A stretch of DNA of 64,000 nucleotides from Flavobacterium sharifuzzamanii (GCF_003254585.1 NZ_QJGZ01000035.1:308003-372002); one strand, 5' to 3'. Shown: positions 44,092 to 55,837, counted from the stretch's first letter. Made by a program: numbers and translations. The notes: generated from the letters alone by a model not told the origin.

Positions 44092-47000
44092 ATGAGTTCT
44101 ATAAATCTTCAAGAAAGCCAATCCTCAGGTTGCGAAACGTACATCGCTATCGTTGTCGATGAGTCGGGTTCGATAAATGGTAATGAAGCGCAGCAAATAC
44201 GTGAAGGGCTGACTTCATTTATCAATTCTCAGGCTCAGAGCAAAATTACGCTTTCGTTAATCGGAATGTCAAATAGCGACAGCAATTCAAGATCAGAGCA
44301 TGTTATTCAAAAAAGAATTTCTGGCAATACTTCCAGTTTTTTAAGTTGGATTAATGGTTTTGGTTCAAGATCTGCCAATCCTCAATCTGATCACTGGGCG
44401 TCTGGTTTAGAGGTTGTAAACAGTTTAACCGTAACTCCAGATATCGTCGTGATTGTTACAGATGGTTTACAAGTCAATGACATTGATTCTCTAAAAAACT
44501 TATATCAGAATCTTAATGATAAATCACATATTTTTGTTTACGGTGTCACAAGCACCGTAAACAATGCTACTGAACTGGTAACGCCAATTACTAACTTTTT
44601 AGGAAAAGCTCCTGTTGTAAAAAACAGCGGTCTTTCTATGCTGAATACAGATTATATCAGGGTTCCAGATTTCAGCACTTTAGGATCTGAATTAAATCAG
44701 TTAAGCAGTGATTTATCAATTGCTCAAATTGGATGTTTATCTAATGTAATTATTAGCCAAAATAAATTAGTTTACCCTATCCTGAAAAAAGGACTTGCTG
44801 TAAATCAAAGTGCTGGTTATTTAACTTTGAGAAATAAAAGCCGTGTGGCTCTCCCTCTTCCAGCTGGGACAAGGATTCATAATGTAAGCAATCTAAGCGG
44901 CCTAGTTTTTAAACTTCAGAATGCTGTTGTTGTACCTGCTCTTGGAAATATTGATGTCGCAATTCGAATAGATGGAACCCCAAATGCATTAGGCGATAAT
45001 TCTGCTAAAATTACTTTGCCAAACGTTAACAATCCTAGTGGATTTCAAATCAATTTTAATGTTGGTAAAGAACTTTACATTGTTGATCTTAATTCGGGCA
45101 AAACTGCTTTACAATCTACAAGTCTGCAAATTGCGGCAGCAGGTTCTAAAGGTCTTGACAGTACAAAAGGAATTCATCTTCGTTGGCTTTTGGCTGGAGA
45201 GTTAGGAGAAAACCATCTACCAAAGGGTGAATTGTATAATGGTGTTAATTCTGGTTCTAACTTTAACAAACCTGACGATTTCGTAAAAGTATATAGAGCT
45301 GCTTATAATAAAGTTGCTTATAAATTAGACTTAATAAAAAAACCACAGTCAGTAGATAGTAAAAAAACGTTATGGGTTTACAAAACAGCAAATCCGCAAA
45401 GATCGATTTATGTTTACTTCAAAAACAAAGCAAAATATCTGTTGACAAGAGCGAGTATTGATCCGATGCTAAACCCATCTGGTTTTATTCAGGCTTATGG
45501 AAATGAAATTATTGAGATTGAAAATAAAAGCGAATTATTTTTTGCTGCAGAACTTAAATTCACTTCTGCAAACAACTCAGGCAGTGTTAAATTAGAAACA
45601 TTATCTGTTGCTGAAAACACTATTGTAGCGGCAAAGAGAATTACAAATCGTAAGACCTACTCTTCTTCAGAGGTTACTGCAATTCGTGTTGTAGCTGAAA
45701 ACGGAAGAAGCATCCGATTTAAAGCAAATAACTGCCTCTTAAACGAAATCAATTTTGAATTTTATGCTGATTTTATCCAGCATGCAAATGATAGCGGAAT
45801 CTGGGATCTGAAAGGAAAATATGCTTTAACTCTTAGTGATAATAAGGCTTTTGAGCAATTAGAACCAAAATTAAATTGTGTCCACGGAAAATGGCTAAAA
45901 TTTAATGATGAAGAGTATGTTAACGTTAATAATTATAAAGATAAATGGAAACGCATCACAGATGAAGATGACAAAAACATTAAGGAAGTTATTGAGAGCT
46001 ATATTGGCTTAAGTGCTGACGGCACAAACCCAACTGCTTTAGAAACTATTAATTTTAATGATAACATTCCGATTAATGATCCACAACCTGGAGAAGAAGC
46101 AGAATTTGCCAAAAATTCAACTCAAATATCGAATCTGGATTTATTAAACATTGCTGCAAATGATTATCATATTGCCAGAATGTTAGGTTTAGGGTGCATT
46201 GATATTGACGAAGCTGTCCTTTCTGGAGAATATATCTATCTAACAGAGTACGTTACATTTAAGAATTTAGAAGGAGGTACAACTCCAAAAGAGGTACAAC
46301 ACCTTTCTATGAGTATTCCAACTTCTGTAAACACAGAACGTTTGCCTCTTCCGGTACAATTAAGTAATTATCTGCCAGGTCTTAATGCCGGTTCTGATGA
46401 AGACAATCAGACCCCAAAAATTACAGATCCTGAAGGATATAGTTTTGATGGCAAGAAAAGATATGTGAGTTTATTCATGAGCGACATCAAAGATTACAGT
46501 GTAGATACTGCATTCTTTAATTCTACAGAAGAATATGATGGAAGCACTTTTACATTCCCTATTTATGCAGGAGTAGATTATAAATTTAAAGGTGAAGCCA
46601 ATTGGCAAAAACCAGAATTATCATCAGACACGGCATATTTCAATGTTAAAAAAGATTTGACTACTGGTTCATTTGAGCCTGCTCCGATTATTATTCCAGA
46701 CTCAGGGAAATCATTTTTAAATGTTCGTCAAGAAAAAACAGGTTTGCAAACTTATGTCTATCAAGGATATGGTATTAATATTTTCTCAAGAGCAACATCT
46801 GGCAGACAATTAGAGATTACTTCTCACATCAAGCCAAAAAACACTTTGTTGCCTCCAACAGGCATTAATTCGCTGCTAATTACTGAAGAAAATCCATTGA
46901 TGTTTACTTCAATGAATGAACAGCTTAAATTGAAAACATTATTAGAAGATCAATCCATAACTGACAAAACATATATCCGACTTCTTTTCGAATATTATGC

Positions 47001-49953
47001 TATTCAAGAATTATTAAGCTATACAATTCCTGACGGAGTAACGAATGCAGAAGCTTTACTTTCTGATAAAATTTATCCAGATAATGAAGAACTGTTTGCT
47101 GATTATTTTAAGCTTTATTTTAGAGATAGTCTTCCTCAAATTGAGCATGCTAAGATCACTGATATTCAAGACAGTCCAACAAGTGAACTTACGTCGATCA
47201 TTACAATTCAGGAATACAAAATTTTTAGCAGTGGAGAAGAAATTAAAATCGGTTTGACCACTACTAATAAAGACCGATTTATTGGAGGTATCTTAACAGT
47301 TGGAGAACAAAACTATGTTATCCAGAATATTAATGTTGTTCGTACTGGTGAAACATTTAATTATGCCACAGTTGAAGTACTTAAAAAAGAAGTAACTGAC
47401 CGTCTTGTTTCTGATGGCGACGCTACAATTGATTCTGAGCAAATTAAGGAAATAAAAAAACCAGTAAACGCATTATGTTCTTTGGTTGAGAACATGTTAA
47501 CGCAAGAAAACTGGAATCAGCCAAGTCCAATTAGCTTGCAAGTTCAACTGCCAGAAGCTTTAAAAACAGTTCATAGAGAGCTTGTTCTTCAAAAAGACAG
47601 TCAAGGCAACGATAGTTTACAAGTAGAAAAAACTCGAGGAATCTGGAGTAAGAGAACAGTAATCGAAAAGGTTATAGAAAAAGCTTTTAAGGTTGATGCA
47701 AACGGCAATTATGTATTGGATAAAAATGAAAATCCGATTCCATTGCCTGACGAAGAACAAAAGCATTTTGGTTTATACAAGCTTACTTTCAAAGGGTTAA
47801 AATTAGCTCAGCATCCTCAATACAATCAAAATAACGGAAATTCAGTTGAATGGGCAAACGGTACTGTGCGCTTATTTACTAAGAGCTGTTTTGAGGGTTC
47901 TAATCCAATTCCTGTAAAATCTAGAAAAGAGTTTAAAGTTGTACGTGCAGATAATATTGGGACAGATCAAGATTTAGAATTAATTATTACTGATCCTAAT
48001 TTCAAAATAAAAAAAGACATAACTCAGGAAATGGATCCTACTTATGATCATATTATTATTGAAGAAAATGAATTAAATCAGCCAAAAGAACAGGAAGTAA
48101 ATTATTATCCAAGCTATAAAGTCTATCTCTTTGCTGATCCTTCAAACGGAATTACAGCAGCAAAAATTCAGCCAAGAGAAGGAGAAAACACACATTATTC
48201 AATTTTTGGAATCAGCAGCCATTCAAATTTATATAACTATGATTCTAAGATTAGTGTGCCAAATCCAATGTATGCGGTTAGAATTGAAAAACCTATTAAG
48301 CCTGAAGATGTAAAAGGACCGTTATACGCAACCAGACCTGACTTTTTTAACAGATCTACATACACCTTTACAACTAGATATACGCATAAACCTTATGGAA
48401 TGCTGCATTACAGAGCCAGTGACGATGCTTTATTAAATATTTTGTATAAAACCGAAACGATTAAAATAATTCGTGAAGAACTAAGTAAACTAGGCGGAAA
48501 CAATGAGAAGTATTTTGCCAACAGATGGCAGAATTTCTTAAATTTTGATGGGTTATTAGATAAAAACAACCTCCTGAATCCAACTGATTTATTAGGTCCT
48601 GATGAGCAACCAAATGTTTTGCCTCCGAGAAAACCGATAAGTTATGAAGCATATCCTGCGGATGTTGAACCATCAGACGCTTATCGTTTTCCAACACCAG
48701 ATAGCGAATGGTTAATTGATTCGATCAATGGATTTATTAAATGGCATAATGAGTCACAACCGTCACAAACACCTGTTGAGAAAATTACAGCTCTTACTCA
48801 TCTAAATGATATTATTATTTCGACAAGAGATGGAATTGAAAGAAACTTGCTTGCAATTCACTTTATTGAACAAGCCATTCATTCTGTTTTTGTACCACTA
48901 ACAGAAGTTCCGGTTATTTACGAATACATCAGAGACAATGACTATGTGCCTATTAATAAAAAACAAACGATTAAAGATAAAAATGGAAATATTCTAAAAT
49001 ATCCTAATCCTGATCTGGACATTGCACCGATGATGAAAATCACAAATGCTGCCGAATTTAGAACACAATTTACTGATTTTAACCTAGATGGAAACTCACA
49101 GAGCACTTATTTCTATGGTGTACGTGAAATGGATATTAAATTGAATTTCAGTCCATTTAGCACATTTTTAGGTCCTGTAAAACTTGTTCCTTCAAATCCG
49201 CCGCAGACGCCAGAAATCAAACGAATTATGCCTGTGTTGGAAAATCAAGTTTTAGGAATCAAACCTTCTATTCAAATAGAATTAAATGCTTACAAACCAG
49301 AATATAACATCAGAAAAATAAATATCTATCGTGCTAAGAATATGCTTGATGCACAATCAATTAGAACCATGACTTCTGTCAAAGAAATTTTGATTGACGA
49401 AAATACTTTATCTGCTGACTTTAATAACGTTTGGACTGTTTACGATGAATTTGAAGATCTAGAAAGTGTTCCTTTTGGAGATGGCCTTTTTTACAGAGTT
49501 ACCGTTTCTAGAGAAATTGAGTATGCCGATCCAAGTTCAACAGATCTTAATCCTATTGTTAATATTGATTATACGCCATCTCAACCATCAAAAATTACTG
49601 CGACAGTAATTGCGGATACAGTTGCTCCAGAATCTCCTACATTGACAGCCTCTGGAGATGTAACAGGGGTAAATGAATCTGTCTTGAAACCTATTGTTTT
49701 CAGCTGGGAGAAAACGGTTCATAATGGTAAGTATCATTTATACAAAATGAACAATCAAGGAAATTGGGATAAAATTCAGGAAAAAGTTTCTAACGAAGAG
49801 ATTGTAACATTGCCTTTACTGGAAACCAAACTGGGAACTGATGAATTGACTATTAAAAATGACGATGGCGATAGAATCTATCACCATTTCAAAGTACTTG
49901 CCGAAAACTCTTCAGGTATGTACAGCAGTGAAGAAAAAAATCTAACACTTTAA
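44092..49953 (+). CDS. Giant vWA-domain protein (1953 aa)
   Basis: Residues of about 14-215 form a von Willebrand A domain. The MIDAS motif DxSxS is at D23, S25, S27 (IVVDESGSINGNEA), and the third-loop aspartate is in VVIVTDGLQVND. vWA domains bind protein partners through a metal ion and often act as adhesins or assembly factors. The remaining roughly 1700 residues are beta-rich. They include text such as RLPLPVQLSNYLPGLNAG and a C-terminal fibronectin-III-like segment (PTLTASGDVTG, then FSWEKTVHNGKYHLYKM). There is no signal peptide. It follows the 2331-residue gene by 12 bp, so the two giants are probably partners. Role unknown. Confidence 0.75.
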   Translation: MSSINLQESQSSGCETYIAIVVDESGSINGNEAQQIREGLTSFINSQAQSKITLSLIGMSNSDSNSRSEHVIQKRISGNTSSFLSWINGFGSRSANPQSDHWASGLEVVNSLTVTPDIVVIVTDGLQVNDIDSLKNLYQNLNDKSHIFVYGVTSTVNNATELVTPITNFLGKAPVVKNSGLSMLNTDYIRVPDFSTLGSELNQLSSDLSIAQIGCLSNVIISQNKLVYPILKKGLAVNQSAGYLTLRNKSRVALPLPAGTRIHNVSNLSGLVFKLQNAVVVPALGNIDVAIRIDGTPNALGDNSAKITLPNVNNPSGFQINFNVGKELYIVDLNSGKTALQSTSLQIAAAGSKGLDSTKGIHLRWLLAGELGENHLPKGELYNGVNSGSNFNKPDDFVKVYRAAYNKVAYKLDLIKKPQSVDSKKTLWVYKTANPQRSIYVYFKNKAKYLLTRASIDPMLNPSGFIQAYGNEIIEIENKSELFFAAELKFTSANNSGSVKLETLSVAENTIVAAKRITNRKTYSSSEVTAIRVVAENGRSIRFKANNCLLNEINFEFYADFIQHANDSGIWDLKGKYALTLSDNKAFEQLEPKLNCVHGKWLKFNDEEYVNVNNYKDKWKRITDEDDKNIKEVIESYIGLSADGTNPTALETINFNDNIPINDPQPGEEAEFAKNSTQISNLDLLNIAANDYHIARMLGLGCIDIDEAVLSGEYIYLTEYVTFKNLEGGTTPKEVQHLSMSIPTSVNTERLPLPVQLSNYLPGLNAGSDEDNQTPKITDPEGYSFDGKKRYVSLFMSDIKDYSVDTAFFNSTEEYDGSTFTFPIYAGVDYKFKGEANWQKPELSSDTAYFNVKKDLTTGSFEPAPIIIPDSGKSFLNVRQEKTGLQTYVYQGYGINIFSRATSGRQLEITSHIKPKNTLLPPTGINSLLITEENPLMFTSMNEQLKLKTLLEDQSITDKTYIRLLFEYYAIQELLSYTIPDGVTNAEALLSDKIYPDNEELFADYFKLYFRDSLPQIEHAKITDIQDSPTSELTSIITIQEYKIFSSGEEIKIGLTTTNKDRFIGGILTVGEQNYVIQNINVVRTGETFNYATVEVLKKEVTDRLVSDGDATIDSEQIKEIKKPVNALCSLVENMLTQENWNQPSPISLQVQLPEALKTVHRELVLQKDSQGNDSLQVEKTRGIWSKRTVIEKVIEKAFKVDANGNYVLDKNENPIPLPDEEQKHFGLYKLTFKGLKLAQHPQYNQNNGNSVEWANGTVRLFTKSCFEGSNPIPVKSRKEFKVVRADNIGTDQDLELIITDPNFKIKKDITQEMDPTYDHIIIEENELNQPKEQEVNYYPSYKVYLFADPSNGITAAKIQPREGENTHYSIFGISSHSNLYNYDSKISVPNPMYAVRIEKPIKPEDVKGPLYATRPDFFNRSTYTFTTRYTHKPYGMLHYRASDDALLNILYKTETIKIIREELSKLGGNNEKYFANRWQNFLNFDGLLDKNNLLNPTDLLGPDEQPNVLPPRKPISYEAYPADVEPSDAYRFPTPDSEWLIDSINGFIKWHNESQPSQTPVEKITALTHLNDIIISTRDGIERNLLAIHFIEQAIHSVFVPLTEVPVIYEYIRDNDYVPINKKQTIKDKNGNILKYPNPDLDIAPMMKITNAAEFRTQFTDFNLDGNSQSTYFYGVREMDIKLNFSPFSTFLGPVKLVPSNPPQTPEIKRIMPVLENQVLGIKPSIQIELNAYKPEYNIRKINIYRAKNMLDAQSIRTMTSVKEILIDENTLSADFNNVWTVYDEFEDLESVPFGDGLFYRVTVSREIEYADPSSTDLNPIVNIDYTPSQPSKITATVIADTVAPESPTLTASGDVTGVNESVLKPIVFSWEKTVHNGKYHLYKMNNQGNWDKIQEKVSNEEIVTLPLLETKLGTDELTIKNDDGDRIYHHFKVLAENSSGMYSSEEKNLTL

Positions 49954-49961
49954 TTATTAAA

Positions 49962-49994
49962 TGAATCCCAATGCAAATTATGTATTGGGATTCA
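49962..49994 (+). other. Intergenic hairpin before the fibre genes
   Basis: TGAATCCCAAT pairs perfectly with ATTGGGATTCA around an 11-nt loop. No T run follows, so it is more likely an mRNA processing or attenuation structure between the giant genes and the fibre genes than a full terminator. Confidence 0.5.
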
Positions 49995-50048
49995 AAATCA
50001 AGCTAATCAAAAATAATATTTACAGAAAGAAAATAAATTTCAAACAAC

Positions 50049-52292
50049 ATGGCAACAGACAGAACTAACATTGGCTACAAATTCGAGGACGGCGATATTC
50101 CATCTCAGGCGGACTTCCAGGAGGTTTTTAACAGTTTTATCCATAAAGATGAAGACAAGGCCGATTTTCAAATGGTTGAAGAAGGAAGGGATAACCTACA
50201 TTATGTAACTCCTGCCCTTTTGTATACAGGTTTAAAGAATATTGGTATCATTACTGGAAATAACTATATGCCACGTAAAGAGCATTTTGACTCATTTATT
50301 GGCGATACCATTACTTTGCAATATGCACCAATTAATTACAGTGTCAAGGTATTTAAAAACGGACAGCTATTGCTTGAGAAAGAAGGTCAAGGAAATGACG
50401 GAGATTACATCATCAATTACGAAATGGCCAAAATCACCTTTTCGGGAAATATTGACAATAGAAACATTGAAGTCGATTATTGGTATAAAAATTTATCTCC
50501 AAATTCAAATCCAGGAGGCGGTTCTGGTCAACAAATTGACTTTACCAGTTTCTTGCATACTTCAGGAAATGAAACTAAAAACGGAATCTTAACTTTCAAC
50601 AACACTACGCCTACCTCAACCAGCGGAATTGTATTAACAAACAGCGGTGCCGATACTGCCGCAAAAGTACTAGACGTCACTGTAAGCGGAGCTGGAAGCG
50701 GTATTGCGATTCAAAATACAGCAACGGGAACTGGTATTAAAGTATCTAACACTGGATCTGGAGCAGGTTTGCAAGTCAACTCTTCAGCAACTGCAACTGG
50801 AGATCCTTTGCAAGTATTGAAAGATAATGTCATAAATGCTAAAATTGATACTGAAGGAAAAGTAACTGCTAAAAACTTTATTACTTCAGGCGGTTTAGAT
50901 ACAGATTTTGTAAAAGGAGATGGTTCTCTTGACGATACTGTTTACGCTGAAGACACAAAAGTAATTCATACTTCTGGTAATGAAACTAAAGATGGAGCAT
51001 TAAAACTGACTCACAATGATTCTGTTGAAGATGTTTTAACTATCATCAAAAGCAATAGTGCAAACTGCTTAAAATTAGTTCAAAACTCTACTTCTAACGC
51101 CACTACTTCTACTATTGACACGAATGCTGAAAATGTTAATAGAAAAGCAATCAGTATTCAAAAAAAACAAGTAGAAAAAGCATTTATCACACACGACGGA
51201 AACGTATCTGGAACTTCCTTTACAACTTTAAACGAAAAAGCAGATATTACCGATGGATTTTTAACCCTAGCTGCTTCTGATTCTGCAACTGCAATGGCTG
51301 GTCACGCAAAATTATATGCTAAAACAAACGGCACTACAGATTTGTATGTTATGGGTAGTGACGGTGTTGAGAAGAAAATTGGTGAGAATTCACTGGAAGG
51401 GGTGTTACTAACAACAACAGATCAGTCTTTTACTGGAATTAAATCTGTTACCAATACTGGAAATACACAAACTAATGGATTAGTCATTACCAATAATGGT
51501 GGTGGCGGAAGCAATTCTGTATCATTAACCAATAATGGTGATGGAATTGGTTTAATGTCAAACAATACGTCTACAGGTTTTGGTATTTACTCTCGCCAAA
51601 CTGGCGAAGGAGGACGCGGAATTTATGCTGGTAACTCTACCGATTATGGTTATGGTTTATTTTCCCATAACACTGGGAATGGAACAGGAATATTTGCACA
51701 TACTGAATTTGGATCTGGAAATGCCATATCAGCTATTACTAGTGGTGATGGAATTGGTATTCTTTCCACTACCTCATATGATGGAATTTGTATTGCTGCT
51801 AATGCAGCATCTGGAGCAACTGGTCTGCTATACGTTGGAAAAAACAACGGAGTAAATACTTTTACTGTTGATAAAACTGGTAATGTACAAGCAAATAGTT
51901 TTGTTAAATCTGGTGGTACAAGTTCTCAATACTTAATGGCTGATGGATCTGTAACCACCTCTGCAGGTGCGTCACCAGAACCTTCACAAATTACCATTAC
52001 CACAACAACAAATATTACAACCGATACACTTGATGCAAATGGCAAAAAACAAATTGGAAAAAATGTCATTATCAATAATGGAACAAGTGCAATAAATATT
52101 ACTGTAAATGGCGGTATAGACTTTAATGCATCCTATTTAAAACACGGTACAGGTGCAATAACTTTTATACAAGCAACAGGTAGAACATTGGTACAAGTTA
52201 ATACAACGTCGACATTAAATGGAGCTGCAGGAAGCACGGCAACTATTTCTAGCATTGGCACTACAGATTATTTAAGAATTTCAAACGTATAA
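50049..52292 (+). CDS. Phage-type tail fibre protein (747 aa)
   Basis: The N-terminus [20 protein letters not shown] with [16 protein letters not shown] is a typical attachment module of Bacteroidota phage fibre proteins. Two [10 protein letters not shown] modules follow, then a long Gly/Asn/Thr-rich region ([20 protein letters not shown] and similar) expected to form a beta-helix. The segment [18 protein letters not shown] marks the usual boundary before a C-terminal tip, which here is a small beta domain. Fibres of this kind bind bacterial surface receptors. It begins the fibre gene series, 95 bp after the vWA gene and 2 bp before the next gene. Confidence 0.8.
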   Translation: MATDRTNIGYKFEDGDIPSQADFQEVFNSFIHKDEDKADFQMVEEGRDNLHYVTPALLYTGLKNIGIITGNNYMPRKEHFDSFIGDTITLQYAPINYSVKVFKNGQLLLEKEGQGNDGDYIINYEMAKITFSGNIDNRNIEVDYWYKNLSPNSNPGGGSGQQIDFTSFLHTSGNETKNGILTFNNTTPTSTSGIVLTNSGADTAAKVLDVTVSGAGSGIAIQNTATGTGIKVSNTGSGAGLQVNSSATATGDPLQVLKDNVINAKIDTEGKVTAKNFITSGGLDTDFVKGDGSLDDTVYAEDTKVIHTSGNETKDGALKLTHNDSVEDVLTIIKSNSANCLKLVQNSTSNATTSTIDTNAENVNRKAISIQKKQVEKAFITHDGNVSGTSFTTLNEKADITDGFLTLAASDSATAMAGHAKLYAKTNGTTDLYVMGSDGVEKKIGENSLEGVLLTTTDQSFTGIKSVTNTGNTQTNGLVITNNGGGGSNSVSLTNNGDGIGLMSNNTSTGFGIYSRQTGEGGRGIYAGNSTDYGYGLFSHNTGNGTGIFAHTEFGSGNAISAITSGDGIGILSTTSYDGICIAANAASGATGLLYVGKNNGVNTFTVDKTGNVQANSFVKSGGTSSQYLMADGSVTTSAGASPEPSQITITTTTNITTDTLDANGKKQIGKNVIINNGTSAINITVNGGIDFNASYLKHGTGAITFIQATGRTLVQVNTTSTLNGAAGSTATISSIGTTDYLRISNV

Positions 52293-52294
52293 TT

Positions 52295-54406
52295 ATGAAT
52301 CCATTATTATTTTATGAATATGGACTAAGCAAAACTCCTCCTGCTCTTCCATTTGTTTCTACTTGGAAGACTGATAATGTTTCTACAGGATCTAGTACAG
52401 CTTCACAAGTAAAATTGCCCTTAATTTACAACGGCACTTATGCTTTTAACATAGACTGGGGAGATGGTTCCTCAAATTATATCACTTCATACAACCAAGC
52501 TCAAACCTTACATACTTACACGACTCCTGGAACATATACAATTACAATTACAGGAACTTGTAAAGGATGGCAGTTTAATAATAATGGTGATAGATTAAAA
52601 ATTTTATCTATAAGCTCTTGGGGAGGATTAAGACTTGGAACTAATCAAGGAAATTACTTTTTCGGGTGTGCAAATTTAAATCTATCTGCTGTTTCTGATG
52701 TATTAAATTTGGAAGGGACAACTTCATTAGCTTATTGTTTTTCTTTATGTACATCAATAACTTCAATAAACAAAATTGAGGAATGGAATACATCTGCGGT
52801 TACAAATATGTATTGTATGTTTTATAGTGTATCATTATTCAACCAAAACATTGGGTCTTGGATTACTTCGACTGTGACAAATATGAGCTATATGTTTTTT
52901 GGGGCATCATTATTTAACCAAAACATTGGTTCTTGGGATACTTCGGCTGTGACAAATATGGCCGCTATGTTTAGTAGTGCTTCGGCATTCAATCAAAACA
53001 TTAACTCTTGGAATACTTCTGCTGTGACAGATATGAGTAGTATGTTTTACAAAGCGTCATCTTTCAACCAAAACATTGGTTCCTGGAATACCTCGAAAGT
53101 GAAAGATATGAATACCATGTTTACTGAAGCTAAAGTATTTAATCAAAATATTGGTTCTTGGGATACTTCGGCTGTGACACGTATGGATAATATGTTTTCC
53201 GGAGCTACAGCATTTGATCAACCTATAGACAACTGGAACACAGCAGCTGTAACAGGTATGAGTAGTATGTTTAATTCAGCCATAGTTTTCAACCAAAACA
53301 TTGGCTCTTGGAATACTTCAGCGGTGACAAATATGCGTATGATGTTTAGTTCAGCTACAGCATTCAACCAAAACATTGGAGCATGGAATACTTCAAATGT
53401 CACAAATATGGAATCTATGTTTTCTCGAGCTATTGCATTTAATCAAAATTTAGGAGACTGGTCTGTATCCAAGGTAACAAATATGGGGTGGATGTTTGGT
53501 TATGCTACTGCATTTAATAACGGTGGAAGTCCAAGTATTAATAATTGGGATACTTCTGCGGTAACAGGCATGTACAGTATGTTTGCTGCTGCTGATAATT
53601 CTGTTTCTGAATTTAACCAACCAATTGGCTCTTGGAATACTTCGAATGTGACAAATATGTCCAGCATGTTTGAATCAACTACTAAATTCAACCAAAACTT
53701 AGGTTCTTGGGATGTATCAAAAGTAATGCATATGCAGTATTCATTTTTTAAAGCTAAGGGCTTCAACAATGGCGAAAGCCCTGACATAAACAATTGGGAT
53801 ACTTCTTCTGTAATAAATATGAACGCTATGTTTAATAGGGCTATAGCATTCAACCAAAACATAGGAAATTGGAACGTTTCAAAAGTAACAAATATGAGCA
53901 CTATGTTTGCTTCAGCTACAACATTCAACCAAAACATTGGCTCTTGGAATACCCTATCTGTAATTGATATGGGTAGTATGTTTAGTAGCGCTTCGACATT
54001 CAACCAAAATATTGGATCTTGGAATGTATCTGCTGTAACAAATATGAGTGCTATGTTTAATGATGCCGTGTTATTCAATCAAGATATAGGAAATTGGAAT
54101 ACTTCAAACGTGACAAATATGAGTTCTATGTTTAGTAGGGCAACAGCATTTAATCAAAACATAGGAAATTGGAATATTAGTAATGTAACTAATTTTTCAT
54201 TTTTTATGGCTGAAAAAACAATCTTAAATTTTTCACTATCAAATTTAGATGCTATTTATAATGGTTGGAGTTCAAGACCAGTAAAACCTTCAACAACAGT
54301 TTCTTTTGGATATGTAAGATACACAGCTGCAAGTGCAGCATCTCGAGCAATTCTTACAGGAGCACCAAATAATTGGTCAATTACTGATGGAGGAATGATG
54401 CCATAA
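52295..54406 (+). CDS. BspA-like protein with about 19 tandem 25-residue repeats
   Basis: A 703-residue protein. A PKD-like N-terminal part ([15 protein letters not shown], then [16 protein letters not shown], about residues 45-90) is followed by roughly 19 units of a 25-residue repeat, [20 protein letters not shown] plus five variable residues (DUF285/BspA type, 'surface protein 26-residue repeat'). Two units carry a FNNGxSPxINNW variant. BspA-like repeats bind host proteins or glycans in surface adhesins and are also known in phage fibres. There is no signal peptide, and it lies 2 bp after a fibre gene, so it is probably a fibre tip or accessory. Long apparent frames on the other strand here are by-products of the repeat. 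Confidence 0.85.
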   Translation: MNPLLFYEYGLSKTPPALPFVSTWKTDNVSTGSSTASQVKLPLIYNGTYAFNIDWGDGSSNYITSYNQAQTLHTYTTPGTYTITITGTCKGWQFNNNGDRLKILSISSWGGLRLGTNQGNYFFGCANLNLSAVSDVLNLEGTTSLAYCFSLCTSITSINKIEEWNTSAVTNMYCMFYSVSLFNQNIGSWITSTVTNMSYMFFGASLFNQNIGSWDTSAVTNMAAMFSSASAFNQNINSWNTSAVTDMSSMFYKASSFNQNIGSWNTSKVKDMNTMFTEAKVFNQNIGSWDTSAVTRMDNMFSGATAFDQPIDNWNTAAVTGMSSMFNSAIVFNQNIGSWNTSAVTNMRMMFSSATAFNQNIGAWNTSNVTNMESMFSRAIAFNQNLGDWSVSKVTNMGWMFGYATAFNNGGSPSINNWDTSAVTGMYSMFAAADNSVSEFNQPIGSWNTSNVTNMSSMFESTTKFNQNLGSWDVSKVMHMQYSFFKAKGFNNGESPDINNWDTSSVINMNAMFNRAIAFNQNIGNWNVSKVTNMSTMFASATTFNQNIGSWNTLSVIDMGSMFSSASTFNQNIGSWNVSAVTNMSAMFNDAVLFNQDIGNWNTSNVTNMSSMFSRATAFNQNIGNWNISNVTNFSFFMAEKTILNFSLSNLDAIYNGWSSRPVKPSTTVSFGYVRYTAASAASRAILTGAPNNWSITDGGMMP

Positions 54407-54456
54407 TAATTTATTCTCTAAATAAAATTCAAAAACACATTAAAACAAATAAAAAA

Positions 54457-54729
54457 ATGGAAAACATAACAATCAATAAAAAAGAAGCAAAAACAATCAA
54501 CGCAGAACAATTAAAGAAATTACAAGATTTTAACGTCTTTATGGATAAAGCGAGATTGTCGTTGGGAGAATTGTCTATTCAATACGAATTTCAAAAAGCA
54601 GATATTTTAAGCCAGATTGCCGCTCAACAGCAAAACTTCAACGAACTGGAAAAAGCTATTAAGGATGAGCACGGAGATATTCGAGTGAACATTGAAACTG
54701 GTGAAATTGTAAAACAAGAGCAAGAATAA
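54457..54729 (+). CDS. Small coiled-coil protein (90 aa)
   Basis: A 90-residue charged helical protein beginning MENITINKKEAKTINAEQLK. It has a likely coiled coil over residues 15-70 and an acidic tail (DEHGDIRVNIETGEIVKQEQ). Short helical proteins like this occur in Bacteroidota tail regions as possible fibre chaperones or adaptors. It lies 50 bp after the BspA-like gene and is the last gene before a hairpin at 54760-54798. Family not recognised. Confidence 0.65.
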   Translation: MENITINKKEAKTINAEQLKKLQDFNVFMDKARLSLGELSIQYEFQKADILSQIAAQQQNFNELEKAIKDEHGDIRVNIETGEIVKQEQE

Positions 54730-54759
54730 TTCTTGATCATAATTTTTGGATAGTTATTT

Positions 54760-54798
54760 AGGAACCACAAATTTATCAGCCTTCGTGGCGTGGTTCCT
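54760..54798 (+). other. Hairpin between fibre sub-clusters
   Basis: AGGAACCAC and GTGGTTCCT pair perfectly over 9 bp with a 21-nt loop; no strong T run follows. Possibly an attenuator or partial terminator before the DUF5977-like genes. Confidence 0.5.
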
Positions 54799-55027
54799 AT
54801 TGGCTTTAATACTCCTCTATCGCATTCTTCGTCTACTTATTTCTAGACAATCTACTTAATTTAATTATTGCCTTTCTATAAAATTCAATTTACAGCAAGA
54901 AAATAAATTATAAAAAGTGAATCAAAAAAAGCCTATAAAAATTGGCTTTCACCTCATCGAACTTAGTTATTGCTTGAGTCGATCCTTTTCTAAGTTGAGA
55001 CAAATCATAATCAATTATAAACAAAGT

Positions 55028-55825
55028 ATGGAATATTACAATATAGCCAAGTCATTGACTGCGGCAAAAAATGATTGCGCTGCCGGAGTCATGGGTACTT
55101 CCGTCACGCTTACTGCAAATGCAAATCAATTTGTATCCAACATTAGTGTCGAAGATGCCAATGCAAAAGCTGATGCATGGTTAGCAGCAAATGTTCAGGC
55201 TTATGCAAATAACGCTGGGTCTTGCAGAATCACAGCCTGGAGAGGAGTAAATCCTTCTTGTGTTGTTGAACCCGATGTAACACTATCTCCTTTTAACTAC
55301 ATGGTCATTAGATATAAATGGGCACTCGGAGCAGGGCAAGATTTTGATACTTATACTGGAATTATTAATTCAGGAACCTCTTTAGATAATAAATGGATGG
55401 GATGGGGTCATGGATTTAATAACGAAATTCCAGAAAATACTACTGCTGCCAATACTCACATTATGTGGGCGGGAGATAACAGACAAACAAATGGTGTTGA
55501 AGCCTGTCTTGTTAATTTTAGTAAAATAACAGCAGACTACCCTACTTTAAATACTGTTCAAGTACGAATGGCTGGCTCATGGTATACTGCTGTTGGAACA
55601 GGAAATATAGATGTAGAAATTGTTACTTATCTAGGTGGTACAATGCAGAAATCAGGATTTGACATAATCAACGTTGGAGGAACTCTAGTTGATCAAAAGA
55701 ACTTTTCTAAAAAGGTACCAATCCAGGGTATCAATCTTTCTAAAAATATCGAAGCTGTTACTAATCTTGGATACATCACTTATATTAAAGATTCGTCTAC
55801 AGGACGAATCGTAATTAAATATTAA
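55028..55825 (+). CDS. DUF5977-like fibre-associated protein (265 aa)
   Basis: The ATG at 55028 is preferred; an in-frame GTG at 54917 would add 37 unusual basic residues not present in the paralogous neighbour. Residues 1-70 form a DUF5977-like module (AAKNDCAAGVMGTSVTLTAN, then ANAKADAWLAANVQAYANNA) with paired cysteines, which recurs in the next gene. The remaining beta-rich domain (about 75-265) contains WMGWGHGFNNEIPENTT and may be a carbohydrate- or receptor-binding tip. There is no signal peptide. It lies 12 bp before the Hint-domain gene. The molecular role is unknown. Confidence 0.65.
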   Translation: MEYYNIAKSLTAAKNDCAAGVMGTSVTLTANANQFVSNISVEDANAKADAWLAANVQAYANNAGSCRITAWRGVNPSCVVEPDVTLSPFNYMVIRYKWALGAGQDFDTYTGIINSGTSLDNKWMGWGHGFNNEIPENTTAANTHIMWAGDNRQTNGVEACLVNFSKITADYPTLNTVQVRMAGSWYTAVGTGNIDVEIVTYLGGTMQKSGFDIINVGGTLVDQKNFSKKVPIQGINLSKNIEAVTNLGYITYIKDSSTGRIVIKY

Positions 55826-55837
55826 AAACCAAAAAAT

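Noticed and set aside
53500..54078. Long open frame on the minus strand (192 codons) opposite the repeat protein
   Set aside because: It is created by the 75-bp repeat on the plus strand; its translation is low-complexity and mirrors the repeat period.
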